From: Chitinivibrionales bacterium
GTDB taxonomy: Bacteria; Fibrobacterota; Chitinivibrionia; Chitinivibrionales; WJMI01
Assembly: GCA_014728015.1 (NCBI GenBank)
Contig: WJMI01000112.1
Location: forward strand, 1 to 39,054
Reading direction: 5' to 3'
Length of the DNA stretch: 39,054 nucleotides
Below are positions 23,964-33,648 of the stretch, one piece after another. Within the stretch, counting starts at the first letter, position 1, and every line of letters begins with the position of its first letter. The position numbers and the translations under genes are program-made. Below the pieces are notes generated by a model. The model was not told the DNA's origin. It searched no databases and saw only the letters and a program-made list of their open reading frames with translations.

Positions 23964-25154
23964 ATGACAGTGAGAGCGGCGGTCGGCATTGTAGGCGCAC
24001 TTCTGGCTGCAAACGCGGTGGGGAGAACGTATCCCCGCGGGCCGAACTATGACGGTGTCCGGTCGATGGGCATGGGGAACACGACGGTTGCGGTGACAAC
24101 CGACCGCACGGCGGTGTTTCACAATCCGGCCGGCCTGGGCCTGCTCAAAGACAAAGTGGACATCTCGGTATCGCCGCTGGTAGCGTCGGCCGACGGCGAG
24201 TTCGTGCGGCTGATCAAGGCGCTTACCGAGCAGGGGCACAAGCTGAGCGATATCGCGCTGATCGATTCCACGCTGATCGACACGATCAACGCGCTCGACG
24301 GGTACTGGATGGGAGTGCAGTACATACCGGAGTTTACCGTTGCGAAAAAAAACCTCGGGTTCGGCATGTACACGGTCTGGCCGGTGGGTCTCCGGGTCGA
24401 GTCGGGGCATTTCATCCCCAAGCTCGCCGTCCGCGGCGAGCGCGACCTGGTATTCACCTGGGCGGTGGGTGTCCCGCTCCGTCACGACAACCATCATTTC
24501 GGCATCTCGCTGGAATATGTCCAGCGAACGCCTGTTGAAGAGACGGTCGCGACCTACAGCGAAACGTTCATTCTGACCGATGATATCAAGAAGCGTCCGC
24601 TGGGCGTGCTGGGTGATTTTGCCAACACCCAGCGCGGCGCCAGCTTTGACATCGGGTTCATGCATGACTGGAGCGGGTTCCGCCTCGCCTGGGACATCAA
24701 AGACATATTCGGCGTGGTGGGCGGGGATATCGTGTTCCCGCCGCAGCTGGATGTAGGGTGCGCGTATTTCTTCCCGCAGCTCGAGGAAGTCAGGGCGATA
24801 CGGAACCTCATTGTCGCGATGGAGTTCTCAGACCTTGTCGGCTTTGATTCGCGCAGCGGCCGGTACGAGCAGTTTGCGAAGAAAGTGCATTTGGGCGCCG
24901 AGCTGGACATGCATTATGTGGCGCTGCGGCTGGGCTTGAGCCAGGGCTATCCTACCGCCGGCATCGGGTTGAACCTCGGGATGGCGAGCCTCGACTATGT
25001 GTATTTTACCGAGGAGATGGGGTATTTCGCCGGGCAGCTTCCCAGGAGCATGCACGTCCTCTCGTTGAGCTTCGGGCTGCGGGTCGCACCCAGGGAGGGC
25101 CTGGAAATCGGCGGGCCGGACATCGAGGAACCGCTTCCGGAAGAAAGCCCGTAG
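23964..25154 (+). CDS. TraF/PorV-like outer-membrane beta-barrel protein
   Basis: The 396-residue protein starts at ATG 23964 with AGAGGAAA 6 bases upstream, and its signal peptide ends near residue 20. The N-terminal pattern (RSMGMGNTTVAVTTDRTAVFHNPAGLGLL) is the hallmark of the FadL-like TraF/PorV-type barrels, and strands alternate through to a C-terminal VLSLSFGLRV strand. The tail of about 20 acidic and proline residues is periplasmic. PorV proteins shuttle type IX cargo to the sortase-like complex, but the TraF branch has no settled function. The position after the calcium-type lipoprotein suggests a joint envelope role. It is followed 15 bases later by acpS. Confidence 0.82.
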   Translation: MTVRAAVGIVGALLAANAVGRTYPRGPNYDGVRSMGMGNTTVAVTTDRTAVFHNPAGLGLLKDKVDISVSPLVASADGEFVRLIKALTEQGHKLSDIALIDSTLIDTINALDGYWMGVQYIPEFTVAKKNLGFGMYTVWPVGLRVESGHFIPKLAVRGERDLVFTWAVGVPLRHDNHHFGISLEYVQRTPVEETVATYSETFILTDDIKKRPLGVLGDFANTQRGASFDIGFMHDWSGFRLAWDIKDIFGVVGGDIVFPPQLDVGCAYFFPQLEEVRAIRNLIVAMEFSDLVGFDSRSGRYEQFAKKVHLGAELDMHYVALRLGLSQGYPTAGIGLNLGMASLDYVYFTEEMGYFAGQLPRSMHVLSLSFGLRVAPREGLEIGGPDIEEPLPEESP

Positions 25155-25169
25155 GCTGCGCGGCCGGCA

Positions 25170-25553
25170 ATGGTCACGGGCACGGGAATAGACATCGTTG
25201 ACATACAGAGGATCGAGCGCCTCATCGGGCGGTACGGCGATCATTTCCTTAACAAGGTGTTTACCGCCGCGGAAATCAAGTATTGCCGCTCGCGCGCGCG
25301 GCCTGGACCGCATTTCGCCGGACGGTGGGCCGCCAAGGAGGCTTTTTACAAGGCCCTTCCGGCATCGTGCCAGGCGCGGGCGACGTGGCGTGCGATAGAG
25401 ATTGTTCCGGTCCCGGAGACAGGGGGGAGACCGCGGATTGCCGTTGTTTCCGAATCGCTCGGCCGGGAGCTCGCCAGCGCGGGCATAGCATCGTTTCACG
25501 TTTCGATAAGTCATGAAAAAAGCGTGTGCGTGGCCATGGTGATAGCGGCGTGA
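25170..25553 (+). CDS. acpS: holo-[acyl-carrier-protein] synthase
   Basis: The enzyme transfers 4'-phosphopantetheine from CoA to a serine of acyl carrier protein, which fatty-acid synthesis requires. At 127 residues it has the usual AcpS length. The N-terminal VTGTGIDIVDIQRIE carries the magnesium-binding Asp8, and FAGRWAAKEAFYKAL carries the matching Glu57. The C-terminal FHVSISHEKSVCVAMVIA is the family's last strand. All catalytic residues are present. It lies 15 bases after the barrel gene, and probably shares its transcript. Confidence 0.96.
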   Translation: MVTGTGIDIVDIQRIERLIGRYGDHFLNKVFTAAEIKYCRSRARPGPHFAGRWAAKEAFYKALPASCQARATWRAIEIVPVPETGGRPRIAVVSESLGRELASAGIASFHVSISHEKSVCVAMVIAA

Positions 25554-25583
25554 ACCGTCAGGCCGGGGCGGGGAGGATACGGG

Positions 25584-25612
25584 TTGCAGTTGCAGGCACA
25601 TAATCCTATAAT
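25584..25612 (+). promoter_or_regulatory. sigma70-type promoter of the secreted membrane-anchored protein gene
   Basis: TTGCAG (25584-25589) and a perfect TATAAT (25607-25612) are 17 bases apart. Transcription would start near 25619, leaving an 80-base leader before the ATG at 25702. Confidence 0.7.
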
Positions 25613-25701
25613 AAAAGGCAGGCATTGACCGTCCGGTTTGGACGCGATATTTTCATCCAACAAACCAAGCAGCCGTGCGCGGAAACGACGCGGAAGGAAC
25701 T

Positions 25702-26433
25702 ATGAGCATTATTCGAACCCACGCAAGTGTTGTCTGGCTGGCCGGAATGGTCCTGGCCGGTGTATCGACCGCGTATGCCCAGGGCGAACTGTTTGACGGG
25801 GGAGGGATGGGTTCTCCCGCGCCGTCCGATGCAACGCAGTCGAGCGGCATACAGAACGCCGTGCTCGAGGGGATACAGTTGTCAAGCGAGCAGGGGCAGG
25901 AGTCGCACGAGAGGATTATCACGTGTTATTTCATTTTTCGCGACAAACCGACGAGCTATTTCTACGAGGCCAAGCCCAAGGAGAACAAGCTCGTTTTCGA
26001 ATTCAACGACACCGAGACCGGTGTTTCGCCCATTCCCTCTATGCAGGAGAAGCCGATCCAGGGATTCCGCGTAGAGCCCACCAAGGTCGACGTGAACGCT
26101 GAAGTCAAGGGCCTGACGCCCGAGTGGCACGACGTGGTGAAGGTCTCGTTTTTTCTCGATGCAATCCCCGAGATTACGGTAAAGGACGAGTACAGCGTTA
26201 TTTCGTTCAGCTTCACCTGGACCACGGATCCCGGCAAGGTCAAGGACTATGTCCAGGTTGATGAGGGCCGGCGCAACCGGGCGCTTCTGTTCGCCATCGG
26301 CGGCGGCGTAGGCGCGGCGGCGGCCGCGGGCGTGGTCTGGTATTTCCTCCAGGATACCGAAGAAAAGGACGAGGAAACCGAGTTGAGTATCGAAGACCTT
26401 CCTCAGCACCCGCCGCCGCAGAACCCCAACTGA
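25702..26433 (+). CDS. secreted protein with AMIN-like domain and C-terminal membrane segment
   Basis: This 243-residue protein starts at 25702 with GGAAGGA 4 bases upstream. The signal peptide ends near AYAQG. Residues 50-180 form a beta-rich region (ITCYFIFRDKPTSYFYEAKPKENKLVFEFNDTETG ... IQGFRVEP ... WHDVVKVSFFLDAIPE) that resembles AMIN domains, which bind peptidoglycan or secretin complexes. A hydrophobic segment (ALLFAIGGGVGAAAAAGVVWYFL) near residues 193-215 is followed by an acidic tail. It is thus a periplasmic domain with a C-terminal membrane anchor. The AMIN assignment is tentative. It has its own promoter at 25584 and is 215 bases upstream of the big TPR gene. Confidence 0.65.
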   Translation: MSIIRTHASVVWLAGMVLAGVSTAYAQGELFDGGGMGSPAPSDATQSSGIQNAVLEGIQLSSEQGQESHERIITCYFIFRDKPTSYFYEAKPKENKLVFEFNDTETGVSPIPSMQEKPIQGFRVEPTKVDVNAEVKGLTPEWHDVVKVSFFLDAIPEITVKDEYSVISFSFTWTTDPGKVKDYVQVDEGRRNRALLFAIGGGVGAAAAAGVVWYFLQDTEEKDEETELSIEDLPQHPPPQNPN

Positions 26434-26648
26434 CCTTTCCGGCTTATTGCGCCGGCCGCCACACGGCGCGGCGCTGTACGTGAAGTGTGTCCGGAACCGC
26501 GCGGGGCGGGCCGCGTATCTTGGTTTCGCAGCATACTATACGTATTTTTCTGTTTATGTTCCTTGGCCGAGCCCCTGCGGGCCGCGCAGCGCGGTGCGGC
26601 GTGCGGTGACGGGGGCGGGCATTCTTTCCGCGAGGTGTACGCGATACC

Positions 26649-29600
26649 ATGATTCGATTACGCGGTTTTCCTGTCCGGTACGCTGCCCCCGCGGTCCTGG
26701 CATGCGCCCTGGCCGTGTCCGGCGCCGCGGATGAGAGCCTGGCGGTATTCAAGCTGGGCCAGCGTTTCTTCAGCGACAGCCTTTACAATCTTGCGCTCGA
26801 GCAGTACCAGAAGTACCTGGGCATGCGCGGCCGCGATCCTGAAAACGATCCTGCCGCGTATTATCATGTCGCGCAGTGCCACGACGGCATGGAGAACATG
26901 CGCAAGGCCGCCGAGGCGTACGAGGAATATGTCAAGCTTTTTCCCAGCGAGTCGAATGTCATGGATGCCATGTACGCGGCGGGCCGCGCCCGCCGCGAGG
27001 TGGGTGACTACAAAGAGGCATCCGACTGGTTCTATGCTGTCTGGAGCAGGTTTGTCGGAAGCGCGCTGGCCCGGACTGCTTTGTTCGAGGCGGCCGCGTG
27101 CGCCGAGAAAGACAAGAATCCCGAGCGTGCGATAGAGCTGTACGGCATGTTCCTCGCCAAATTTGAGCGTCACGACAATGCCCGGCAGGCGTCGCTGGCG
27201 CTGGCATCTCTGCATATCGCCCAGAAAGAATATTCGCAGGCCGAGGGCATTCTCGAGGACATCCCCCGGCAGTGGCAGTCCGACAGGGTGTATTCCGCGC
27301 GCGTGACCTACTACCGGGCCCTGCTGCACCAGAAAATGCAGAAGCATGCGCAGGCCGCGAAGTTCTATCGCGCCATGATGCAAAGCGGTGTCGAAGGGTT
27401 TCCGGAGGAGCGACGCGCATACGAGGACTATGTGGATTTCCTGGTCGCGGCGGAAAAGTACGGAGAAGCGCTTCCGGTGTATGCGAAGCTGTTCGCGGTG
27501 CTGAAAAAAGAAGGGGCCCGTCCCGGCCACGATCGCATATACGAATGGGCGGAGAGCGCGCGACGTTCCCACAACTACGATGTTGCCGAAAAGGCCTATC
27601 GCCGTCTTCTGCTGGAGTACCCCGACACAATATCCGCCAATCTCGTGAATTACCGCATCGCCGAATGCCAGGTCGGCACGGACGACTTTCCCCAGGCAAT
27701 CGAGACACTCCGGCGCATTGAGTCATCGGGCACGGCCGATGAATACGCGGCGCGCGCGGTCGCGAAAATTGGCGATTTGTATTTCAGCAGGGAGCTGTAT
27801 CCGAGCGCGATAGCGGCCTATCGGCGCTATCTCGAGCTTTCCGACCGGGACGACAAGGACCGTATCCTGTATCGCATCGGCAAAATTTACCAGGAGAAAT
27901 ACGAGCGGTACGGGGCGGCGTTGCGTGAGTTCGAAAACCTGCTGAAATGGTATCCGGCAAGTTCATACTATTCGCGCGCGGTGCTCGCTATCGCCGAATG
28001 CTACGAACGCACGGATGAGCTCCGCTCGGCGATACGCCAGTATGAATTCCTGATTGAATCGTCCGCCGACGAGAAACTGGTCGCGGAGGCGAAGAAACGC
28101 GCGACGTACCTGACGACTTTTCGCATACGCAACGCGGAGGCGGCGGCCTACAAGTTCGCCGAGCTCATGCGCAAGAAGCCGGAGGATATCAGCGAGCTCG
28201 AGCGTCTGCAGGTGGCTGCCGCGATTTACGAGAAAGACCTGAAAGACTTTACCAAGGCGCTGGAGACCTACCAGCGCATTCGGGAGCTTGAGGCGGCGCC
28301 GGCCGACTCGGTCCGCGCGCACATACTGCACGGCCAGGCGCGGGTATACCAGCGCCTGCACGAAAAAGCGGCCTACGAGAACGATACGCAGACGGCATCG
28401 CACGCCAAAGAACAGGCGCTTCTGTTGTATCGCGAGATCCTCGAAAAGCATCCGGGCGCATCCTCCGCCGATGATGCCGCGTTCCGTGTCTTGGAGCTCA
28501 CCAACCCCAATATCGCCCAGTACGAGCAGTTTCTCGAAACCTTTCCCCAAAGCGCATATCTGCCGGAGGTTCTGTTCACTATTGCCAAGCACTACGAGAA
28601 GCGCTCGCGGGATGCGGGGGAGCGGTTCAGCGAGAAAGCGGTCGCATCGTACCGCCAGATTATCGAGAAGTTCCCGTCGAGTGAACACGCATCGCCGGCG
28701 TTGATGGGGCTTGCGCGCAATTATCTCGTGCTCGGCGAGCTGGATTCGGTCGAGAGCACGCTCGCGATGCATCTCGAGCGTTATCCCGGTTCCCCGCTCG
28801 AGCCTGAGGCGTATTTCACGAAAGGCCTTGTGGCGAAACGGCGCGGGGATTTCGAAGCGGCCGCCGATATTTTCAAGCAGGTCTTGTATCGCTACCCGTT
28901 CAGTCCGTTTGCGGCATCGGCGCGTTTCGAGCTGGCCTTTGCCGAATTGGAAACCGGCCAGGTGTTTGAGGCGCTGAACAATTTCCGTCTGTACGAGCAG
29001 GGCCGGCCCGAGGGCCCGCGCGCGCTCGCGGCCCGATACGGGATTGGTACGTGCCTGCTGAAAATAGGCAAGGAGGACGAAGCGACGGCCATTCTCAACG
29101 CGCTGCTGTCCGAGAAACTGTCGGAATCGCTCGCCGCGGATGTCCACTATGCCCTGGGGCAGCTTGCCGAGAAGGACGGTGAAACGTTTGATGCGCTGAA
29201 CCACTACAAACAGGCGCTTCAGAGCAAGTCGTTCACGCGCCAGGGCGATGTGCTGGCGCATATGGGGAAGATGTATTTCGAGAGCAGGGTGTACGCGGAT
29301 GCCGCCGATGCGTTCGAACGCGCGCTGCCGCATGCGAGCTCGAAAGCCGACAGTATTGATATCGCGACCCGTCATATTACATCGCTGATCATGAACGGAA
29401 AGGTCAAGAAGGCTGACCGGCTCGCGAAAGACCTGACCCGGGAGTTCGGCAAACTGCCCGCCAGCATGGCCGAGATCGTGTACTACGAGGGCGTGCATTA
29501 TCTGGTCGAGAAGGAGTACGACCGGGCAATCAAGCGGTTCGAGTATATCCTGGCCAAGTACGATGCCACCGGGCGGGCGGACGATGCCGCCTACCAGATC

Positions 29601-30308
29601 CCGCTGGCGCATTTCTATGCCGGCCAGAAAGAGGATGCGCTCAAGCTTTTCCATGAGTTTCCCACCCGGTATCCGCAGAGCGAATATGTTCCGCTGTCGT
29701 ATTTCAAGGTGGCGATGCTGTACCACGGGCAGAACGAGTTCGCGCAGGCCGCGGAGTTCTTCACCAAGGCCGTCGACCACGAGAAGAGCGATGCCAAGAC
29801 GCGGTTCCGTTCGGCCTACAACGCGGCCGTCGCCTACCAGAAGATCTCGTCATGGCTCGATGCGGCGCGGATGTATACGCTGGTACAGAAGGATTTTCCC
29901 GGGGAGATACCCGAATCGTCGCTGCATCTCAAAATCGGGTTCTGCCTCATTCAGGCCTCGCGCATCGAAGAGGCGTTGAAGCATTTCGAGAAGGCGAATG
30001 TCAATCCCGCTGCCGAGGACAAGCCCGAGATACTGTACTGGATAGCGACCTGTTATGCCAAGCTCGGGGAGTACCAGCGGGCCATCACCGAATACCTGAA
30101 AGTGCCGTATCTCTACTCCGGTGTCGGTAAGTGGGGCGTTACCGCGGAGTTCGAGTCCGCCCGTCTGTACGAGCGGCAGGGAGAATACGAAAAGGCGATA
30201 ACGCTCTATAAAAAGGTGCTCCAGAGCGACGGGGAGCAGGGGCGGTTCGGGCGGCAGTCCAAGGAGCGCATCCAGCGTCTGACCTCCATGATGGCGGAGA
30301 AACCATGA
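26649..30308 (+). CDS. very long secreted TPR-repeat protein
   Basis: The 1219-residue protein has a signal peptide ending near VSGAADES and is then almost wholly tetratricopeptide or Sel1/BamD-type helical repeats. Examples are LALEQYQKYLGMRG, AAEAYEEYVKLFPS, AIAAYRRYLELSD, AADIFKQVLYRYPFSPFAASARFELAFAELE and AITEYLKVPYLYSG, ending with AITLYKKVLQSD. Such arrays form long solenoids that scaffold periplasmic assemblies, including outer-membrane export and gliding machines. The exact partner is unknown. A GAGGTG 9 bases upstream is a modest ribosome-binding site. The stop overlaps the Crp/Fnr gene start (ATGA), so expression is coupled. The gene-order neighbours (PASTA, TPR lipoprotein, PorQ-like barrel) point to envelope work. 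Confidence 0.85.
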   Translation: MIRLRGFPVRYAAPAVLACALAVSGAADESLAVFKLGQRFFSDSLYNLALEQYQKYLGMRGRDPENDPAAYYHVAQCHDGMENMRKAAEAYEEYVKLFPSESNVMDAMYAAGRARREVGDYKEASDWFYAVWSRFVGSALARTALFEAAACAEKDKNPERAIELYGMFLAKFERHDNARQASLALASLHIAQKEYSQAEGILEDIPRQWQSDRVYSARVTYYRALLHQKMQKHAQAAKFYRAMMQSGVEGFPEERRAYEDYVDFLVAAEKYGEALPVYAKLFAVLKKEGARPGHDRIYEWAESARRSHNYDVAEKAYRRLLLEYPDTISANLVNYRIAECQVGTDDFPQAIETLRRIESSGTADEYAARAVAKIGDLYFSRELYPSAIAAYRRYLELSDRDDKDRILYRIGKIYQEKYERYGAALREFENLLKWYPASSYYSRAVLAIAECYERTDELRSAIRQYEFLIESSADEKLVAEAKKRATYLTTFRIRNAEAAAYKFAELMRKKPEDISELERLQVAAAIYEKDLKDFTKALETYQRIRELEAAPADSVRAHILHGQARVYQRLHEKAAYENDTQTASHAKEQALLLYREILEKHPGASSADDAAFRVLELTNPNIAQYEQFLETFPQSAYLPEVLFTIAKHYEKRSRDAGERFSEKAVASYRQIIEKFPSSEHASPALMGLARNYLVLGELDSVESTLAMHLERYPGSPLEPEAYFTKGLVAKRRGDFEAAADIFKQVLYRYPFSPFAASARFELAFAELETGQVFEALNNFRLYEQGRPEGPRALAARYGIGTCLLKIGKEDEATAILNALLSEKLSESLAADVHYALGQLAEKDGETFDALNHYKQALQSKSFTRQGDVLAHMGKMYFESRVYADAADAFERALPHASSKADSIDIATRHITSLIMNGKVKKADRLAKDLTREFGKLPASMAEIVYYEGVHYLVEKEYDRAIKRFEYILAKYDATGRADDAAYQIPLAHFYAGQKEDALKLFHEFPTRYPQSEYVPLSYFKVAMLYHGQNEFAQAAEFFTKAVDHEKSDAKTRFRSAYNAAVAYQKISSWLDAARMYTLVQKDFPGEIPESSLHLKIGFCLIQASRIEEALKHFEKANVNPAAEDKPEILYWIATCYAKLGEYQRAITEYLKVPYLYSGVGKWGVTAEFESARLYERQGEYEKAITLYKKVLQSDGEQGRFGRQSKERIQRLTSMMAEKP

Positions 30309-30988
30309 ACACAAACGACATCCAGGAATTCGCGGCGAACGTTCCCTTGTTCAAGGAGCTGAGCAAGCAGGACCGCGGCGCAATATGCGAAGCCATGATC
30401 ATGCGCGAGTTCTCCCCCAACGAGGTGATCGTTCACGAAGAGGACGAGGAGACCCAGACGTTTTTCATCATTGCCGCCGGCACCGTACATATCGCCGTGC
30501 TGACTTCCGAAGGCAAACAGGCAATCATCGCCACGCTCCAGAAAGGCGACTTCTTCGGGGAAATGGCCATCCTTGACGGCGAGCCGCGCAGCGCATCCGT
30601 GATTGCCGCGACGCCGTGCACCCTCCTTATGCTCTACCGCAAGCCGTTTCTCGAGATTCTCCAGAAGTTTCCCCGGATCACCATCGAAATGCTTATGGCC
30701 ATGTCCAAGCGCCTTCGCCGGGCGAACCGCCACATGAATACGCTTTCGCTCATGAGTGTCTACGGCCGCGTGGCCGAAGTCCTGCTGCAGCTTGCCAGGG
30801 ACAGCGGCGAGCGGCACGGCGACGTGGTGGTCGTTGCCAACCGGCCCACGCACCAGGCGATTGCCGACATGGCGGGGACGAGCCGTGAGACGGTGTCGCG
30901 GGTCCTCTCACAGCTCCAGAAGAAACACTACATTTCCATGGACCGAAACAAAATGGTGATACTCAATGAAGAAAAACTATACGATTAG
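30305..30988 (+). CDS. Crp/Fnr-family transcriptional regulator
   Basis: This 227-residue protein has an N-terminal cyclic-nucleotide-type domain with the phosphate-binding cassette GDFFGEMAILDGEPRSASVI at about residues 80-100, which retains the Glu and Arg that bind cyclic nucleotide in CRP. No Fnr-type cysteine cluster is present. The C-terminal helix-turn-helix (HQAIADMAGTSRETVSRVLSQLQ) matches the CRP recognition helix. It is probably cAMP- or c-di-GMP-responsive, but the ligand cannot be set from sequence. It is translationally coupled to the TPR gene before it and overlaps the PASTA gene by 23 bases, so it is likely co-transcribed with and perhaps regulates envelope genes. Confidence 0.92.
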   Translation: MNTNDIQEFAANVPLFKELSKQDRGAICEAMIMREFSPNEVIVHEEDEETQTFFIIAAGTVHIAVLTSEGKQAIIATLQKGDFFGEMAILDGEPRSASVIAATPCTLLMLYRKPFLEILQKFPRITIEMLMAMSKRLRRANRHMNTLSLMSVYGRVAEVLLQLARDSGERHGDVVVVANRPTHQAIADMAGTSRETVSRVLSQLQKKHYISMDRNKMVILNEEKLYD

Positions 30989-31739
30989 CATTCCCCGGGC
31001 GCGGTTCTGGACGGTCATTGTGCCGCTGGCGGTTCTGACTATGCTGCTGGGAGGGCTGGCCGGCGTGCTTATCGTAGACCGCATGATAATGCCTCGCATC
31101 GTGGGCATATCCACGCGCGGTATCGTGGATGTTCCGGATCTTGCAGGTGTCGGCTGGCAGGAGGCGCGCCAGATGCTCTACGATATCGGGCTGCGGCTCC
31201 AGATAACCGGCCGGGAGTACAGCGAGGATGCCGGGAAAGGCGTTGTGCTGAGCCAGGTGCCCGAACCCGGAGAGAAGGTCAAAAAAGGGCGCCATATTTG
31301 CGTGGTCGTGGGCAAGGGCTCCGAGGTCGCCGCGGTGCCTGAGGTCAAGGGTCTTTCCGAGCGGCTGGCCCGGCGGGCGCTAAGGGATGCCGGGTTCGCC
31401 CACCCGGTCGTGCACAAGGTCTGGGACGAAAAGGCCGAGAAAGACCAGGTCGTCGGCACCGACCCGCCGGCGGGCATACGTACCTCCCGGGAACTACCCA
31501 TCGACGTCAGAATCTCGAAAGGCCCGCGTCCTACTCACGCGAGCGTGCCGAACGTAATTGGCGAGCTGTTGTCCGAAGCCCGTCGTGCGGTCGAGGAGAA
31601 CGGCCTGAAGATAGGGAACGTGGACTATCGCAGCGGCACTGTCTCGCGTCCGGGAACCGTGATCTCCCAGTCGCATGCCCCGGGAACGAGCCTTCCTCTT
31701 GACGGTTCCGTGGATCTCGTGGTGGCGGCCGGCCGGTGA
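30966..31739 (+). CDS. membrane-anchored PASTA-repeat protein
   Basis: The 257-residue protein has a short cytoplasmic basic start, one transmembrane helix (about residues 15-38, VIVPLAVLTMLLGGLAGVLIV) and three PASTA repeats outside (about 52-115, 118-188, 190-257), each with a V-P-V/L-G-ARRAL/V-pattern and a VLSQVPEPGEKV-type end. PASTA repeats bind uncrosslinked peptidoglycan or muropeptides. They usually sit on Ser/Thr kinases or PBPs, but no kinase or transpeptidase domain is present here. The start overlaps the 3' end of the Crp/Fnr gene. A role in sensing or organising the cell wall is likely. Confidence 0.9.
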   Translation: MKKNYTISIPRARFWTVIVPLAVLTMLLGGLAGVLIVDRMIMPRIVGISTRGIVDVPDLAGVGWQEARQMLYDIGLRLQITGREYSEDAGKGVVLSQVPEPGEKVKKGRHICVVVGKGSEVAAVPEVKGLSERLARRALRDAGFAHPVVHKVWDEKAEKDQVVGTDPPAGIRTSRELPIDVRISKGPRPTHASVPNVIGELLSEARRAVEENGLKIGNVDYRSGTVSRPGTVISQSHAPGTSLPLDGSVDLVVAAGR

Positions 31740-31884
31740 TGGCGCGGGGGGCCCGGGCTGGTTACGAACGCCGGGAACCGCCCCGCGCGGCGCATCATCA
31801 GGATACCGCCCGCGCAATCGGCGAAGAATTGCACAAACCGACCGGCCGGTATAGCGGCCGGCATGACGTGGACGGGTTGCGCGC

Positions 31885-33639
31885 ATGACACACACTTTGG
31901 GCAGGGCCGGTGCCCGGCTCGTGACGGCCTGCATTGCCTGTACGCTTCTGGGCTGCGCGGCGCGCCGGTTCCCGGTCATTCATCCGGTCATGCGGCCGTC
32001 GCGCGAGGAACTCGCCCGGCAGCGCGCCGAGGAATACTTTCTCAAGGCACGCGACTACGAGCGGCGCGGCCTGCACCAGATGGCGCAGCATTTCTACGAG
32101 ATGGCGTATGAGCTCGATTCCGGGTCGGAGATTCTCAAGCGCCTGCTGGCGGAGAAATACGTTTTATCCGGCAAGTTCGCGCCCGCGCTCGTGCTTATCA
32201 AGGGGGATCGCGCGCTTGACGAACTCAGCTCCGATGAGCGGCGCCTCGTGTCAAAGCTTTACATGAAGATGGGCCAGTTCGCGCGCGCGGTCGATGCCCT
32301 CGAGGGCCTCCCCGATATTTCGCCCGAGGAATACTACACGCTCGGCTTCCTGTACGAGTCAATGGGGCATCTGGACAAGGCGGTGCAGTACTACCGGCGC
32401 TACTACGAGACCGATACGGGTCACACGCTGCGGACCGGGCTGAAGATCGCGCAGGTCTTCGCGCGCATGGAGCGATACGACGATGCCGAATCTACCTATG
32501 TCACGCTCCAGGCCGAGTTCGGCGAGGAGCAGGCTGACGTGTTCTACGGCATCGGCATGCTGAAACTGGCGCGCGAAGACACGGCATCGGCGCTGGACCT
32601 GTTCAAAACCGCGGTAATGGTTGACTCGAGCTATCATGATGCCATGCGCGTGATAGCCCAGATTGCGATCCAGCGGGGCGACTACGAAGAGGCAATCCGG
32701 TATCATGAAAAGCTGTATCGCAGCGAAGACCTTCTCAACGAAGTGTACGGGCGGACGCTTGCCCTGCTGTACTACTACAACAAGCAGTACACTCAGGCCG
32801 AGGCGCTCTTGAAATCGCTCCTGGCGAAGAACATCGAAGACTACGAGCTGCATTTCTACCTGGGTCTTACGCTCGCCGCGCAGGACAACCAGGAGCTTGC
32901 CGAAATTGAATTCGAGAAAGCCGTTGCGCTGGAACCCGGTTTCGCCGACGGCTGGCAGCATTTGTGCTATCTGGAGCTGCGGCGAAAGAAGCCCGAGGAG
33001 GCCCTGAAAACGGCGCGGCGTTTCGCGAAGACCCTTCCGGAATCGCCGGATGCCTGGCGCACTCTCGGGTATGTCCTCAGTTCCAACAAGGAATATCCCG
33101 AGGCGATCAAGGCCTTGAGCAGGGCGGTACGCATGGATTCGCTTGATGCGGCCGTATGGTTCGATCTGGGGGCCGCACAGGAGCGCAACAAGGAGTATGA
33201 CAATGCCGCGAATTCGTTTCGCACGGCGTTGCGGCTCAATCCCGAGGACCACGCGGCGGCCAACTATCTCGGCTACATGTGGGCGGAGCAAGGTGTTCGA
33301 CTCGACAGCGCCAAAGTCCTTCTGGAGTTCGCACTGAAACGGGAGCCGGACAACGGCGCCTATCTCGATTCGTATGCGTGGATCCTTTTCAAGCTGGGCA
33401 AGGCCGCGCAGGCCCTCGAGTACATGGAGAAGGCGGTCGAGCAGGTTGACGACGATCCTGTAGTGTACAGCCACCTCGGCGACATTCTCGCCGCGCTGAG
33501 CAGGCCCCAAAAGGCCATCGAGGCGTATCGCAAGGCCATCGCCCTCGATGCCGAGGATGCCGAGGCGCTCAGTGAAAAAATCCGGCGCATCGAAGAGCAG
33601 CTTCGGGCGCCGGTCTCGCAGGAGCTTTTGCCGGGGTAA
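31885..33639 (+). CDS. TPR-repeat lipoprotein
   Basis: This 584-residue protein has a lipobox LLGC (about residues 21-24) and a basic, Arg-rich start, so it is an outer-membrane or periplasmic lipoprotein. The whole body is TPR units, for example AAEYFLKARDYERRGLHQMAQHFYEMAYELD, AVQYYRRYYETD, AIKALSRAVRMDSLDAAVWFDLGAAQE and ALEYMEKAVEQVDDDPVVYSHLGDILA. The gene lies 145 bases after the PASTA gene and 9 bases before the LolB-like gene. A good ribosome-binding site is not seen. It fits an assembly scaffold next to the outer-membrane barrel encoded downstream. Confidence 0.88.
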   Translation: MTHTLGRAGARLVTACIACTLLGCAARRFPVIHPVMRPSREELARQRAEEYFLKARDYERRGLHQMAQHFYEMAYELDSGSEILKRLLAEKYVLSGKFAPALVLIKGDRALDELSSDERRLVSKLYMKMGQFARAVDALEGLPDISPEEYYTLGFLYESMGHLDKAVQYYRRYYETDTGHTLRTGLKIAQVFARMERYDDAESTYVTLQAEFGEEQADVFYGIGMLKLAREDTASALDLFKTAVMVDSSYHDAMRVIAQIAIQRGDYEEAIRYHEKLYRSEDLLNEVYGRTLALLYYYNKQYTQAEALLKSLLAKNIEDYELHFYLGLTLAAQDNQELAEIEFEKAVALEPGFADGWQHLCYLELRRKKPEEALKTARRFAKTLPESPDAWRTLGYVLSSNKEYPEAIKALSRAVRMDSLDAAVWFDLGAAQERNKEYDNAANSFRTALRLNPEDHAAANYLGYMWAEQGVRLDSAKVLLEFALKREPDNGAYLDSYAWILFKLGKAAQALEYMEKAVEQVDDDPVVYSHLGDILAALSRPQKAIEAYRKAIALDAEDAEALSEKIRRIEEQLRAPVSQELLPG

Positions 33640-33648
33640 TTCATTCGC

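Noticed and set aside
27963-29780. 605-codon open frame on the minus strand, antisense to the long TPR gene
   Set aside because: High GC at third codon positions of the plus-strand gene leaves the opposite frame free of stops. The translation is Arg/Leu/Val-rich with no recognisable domain, and the plus-strand TPR reading is clear.
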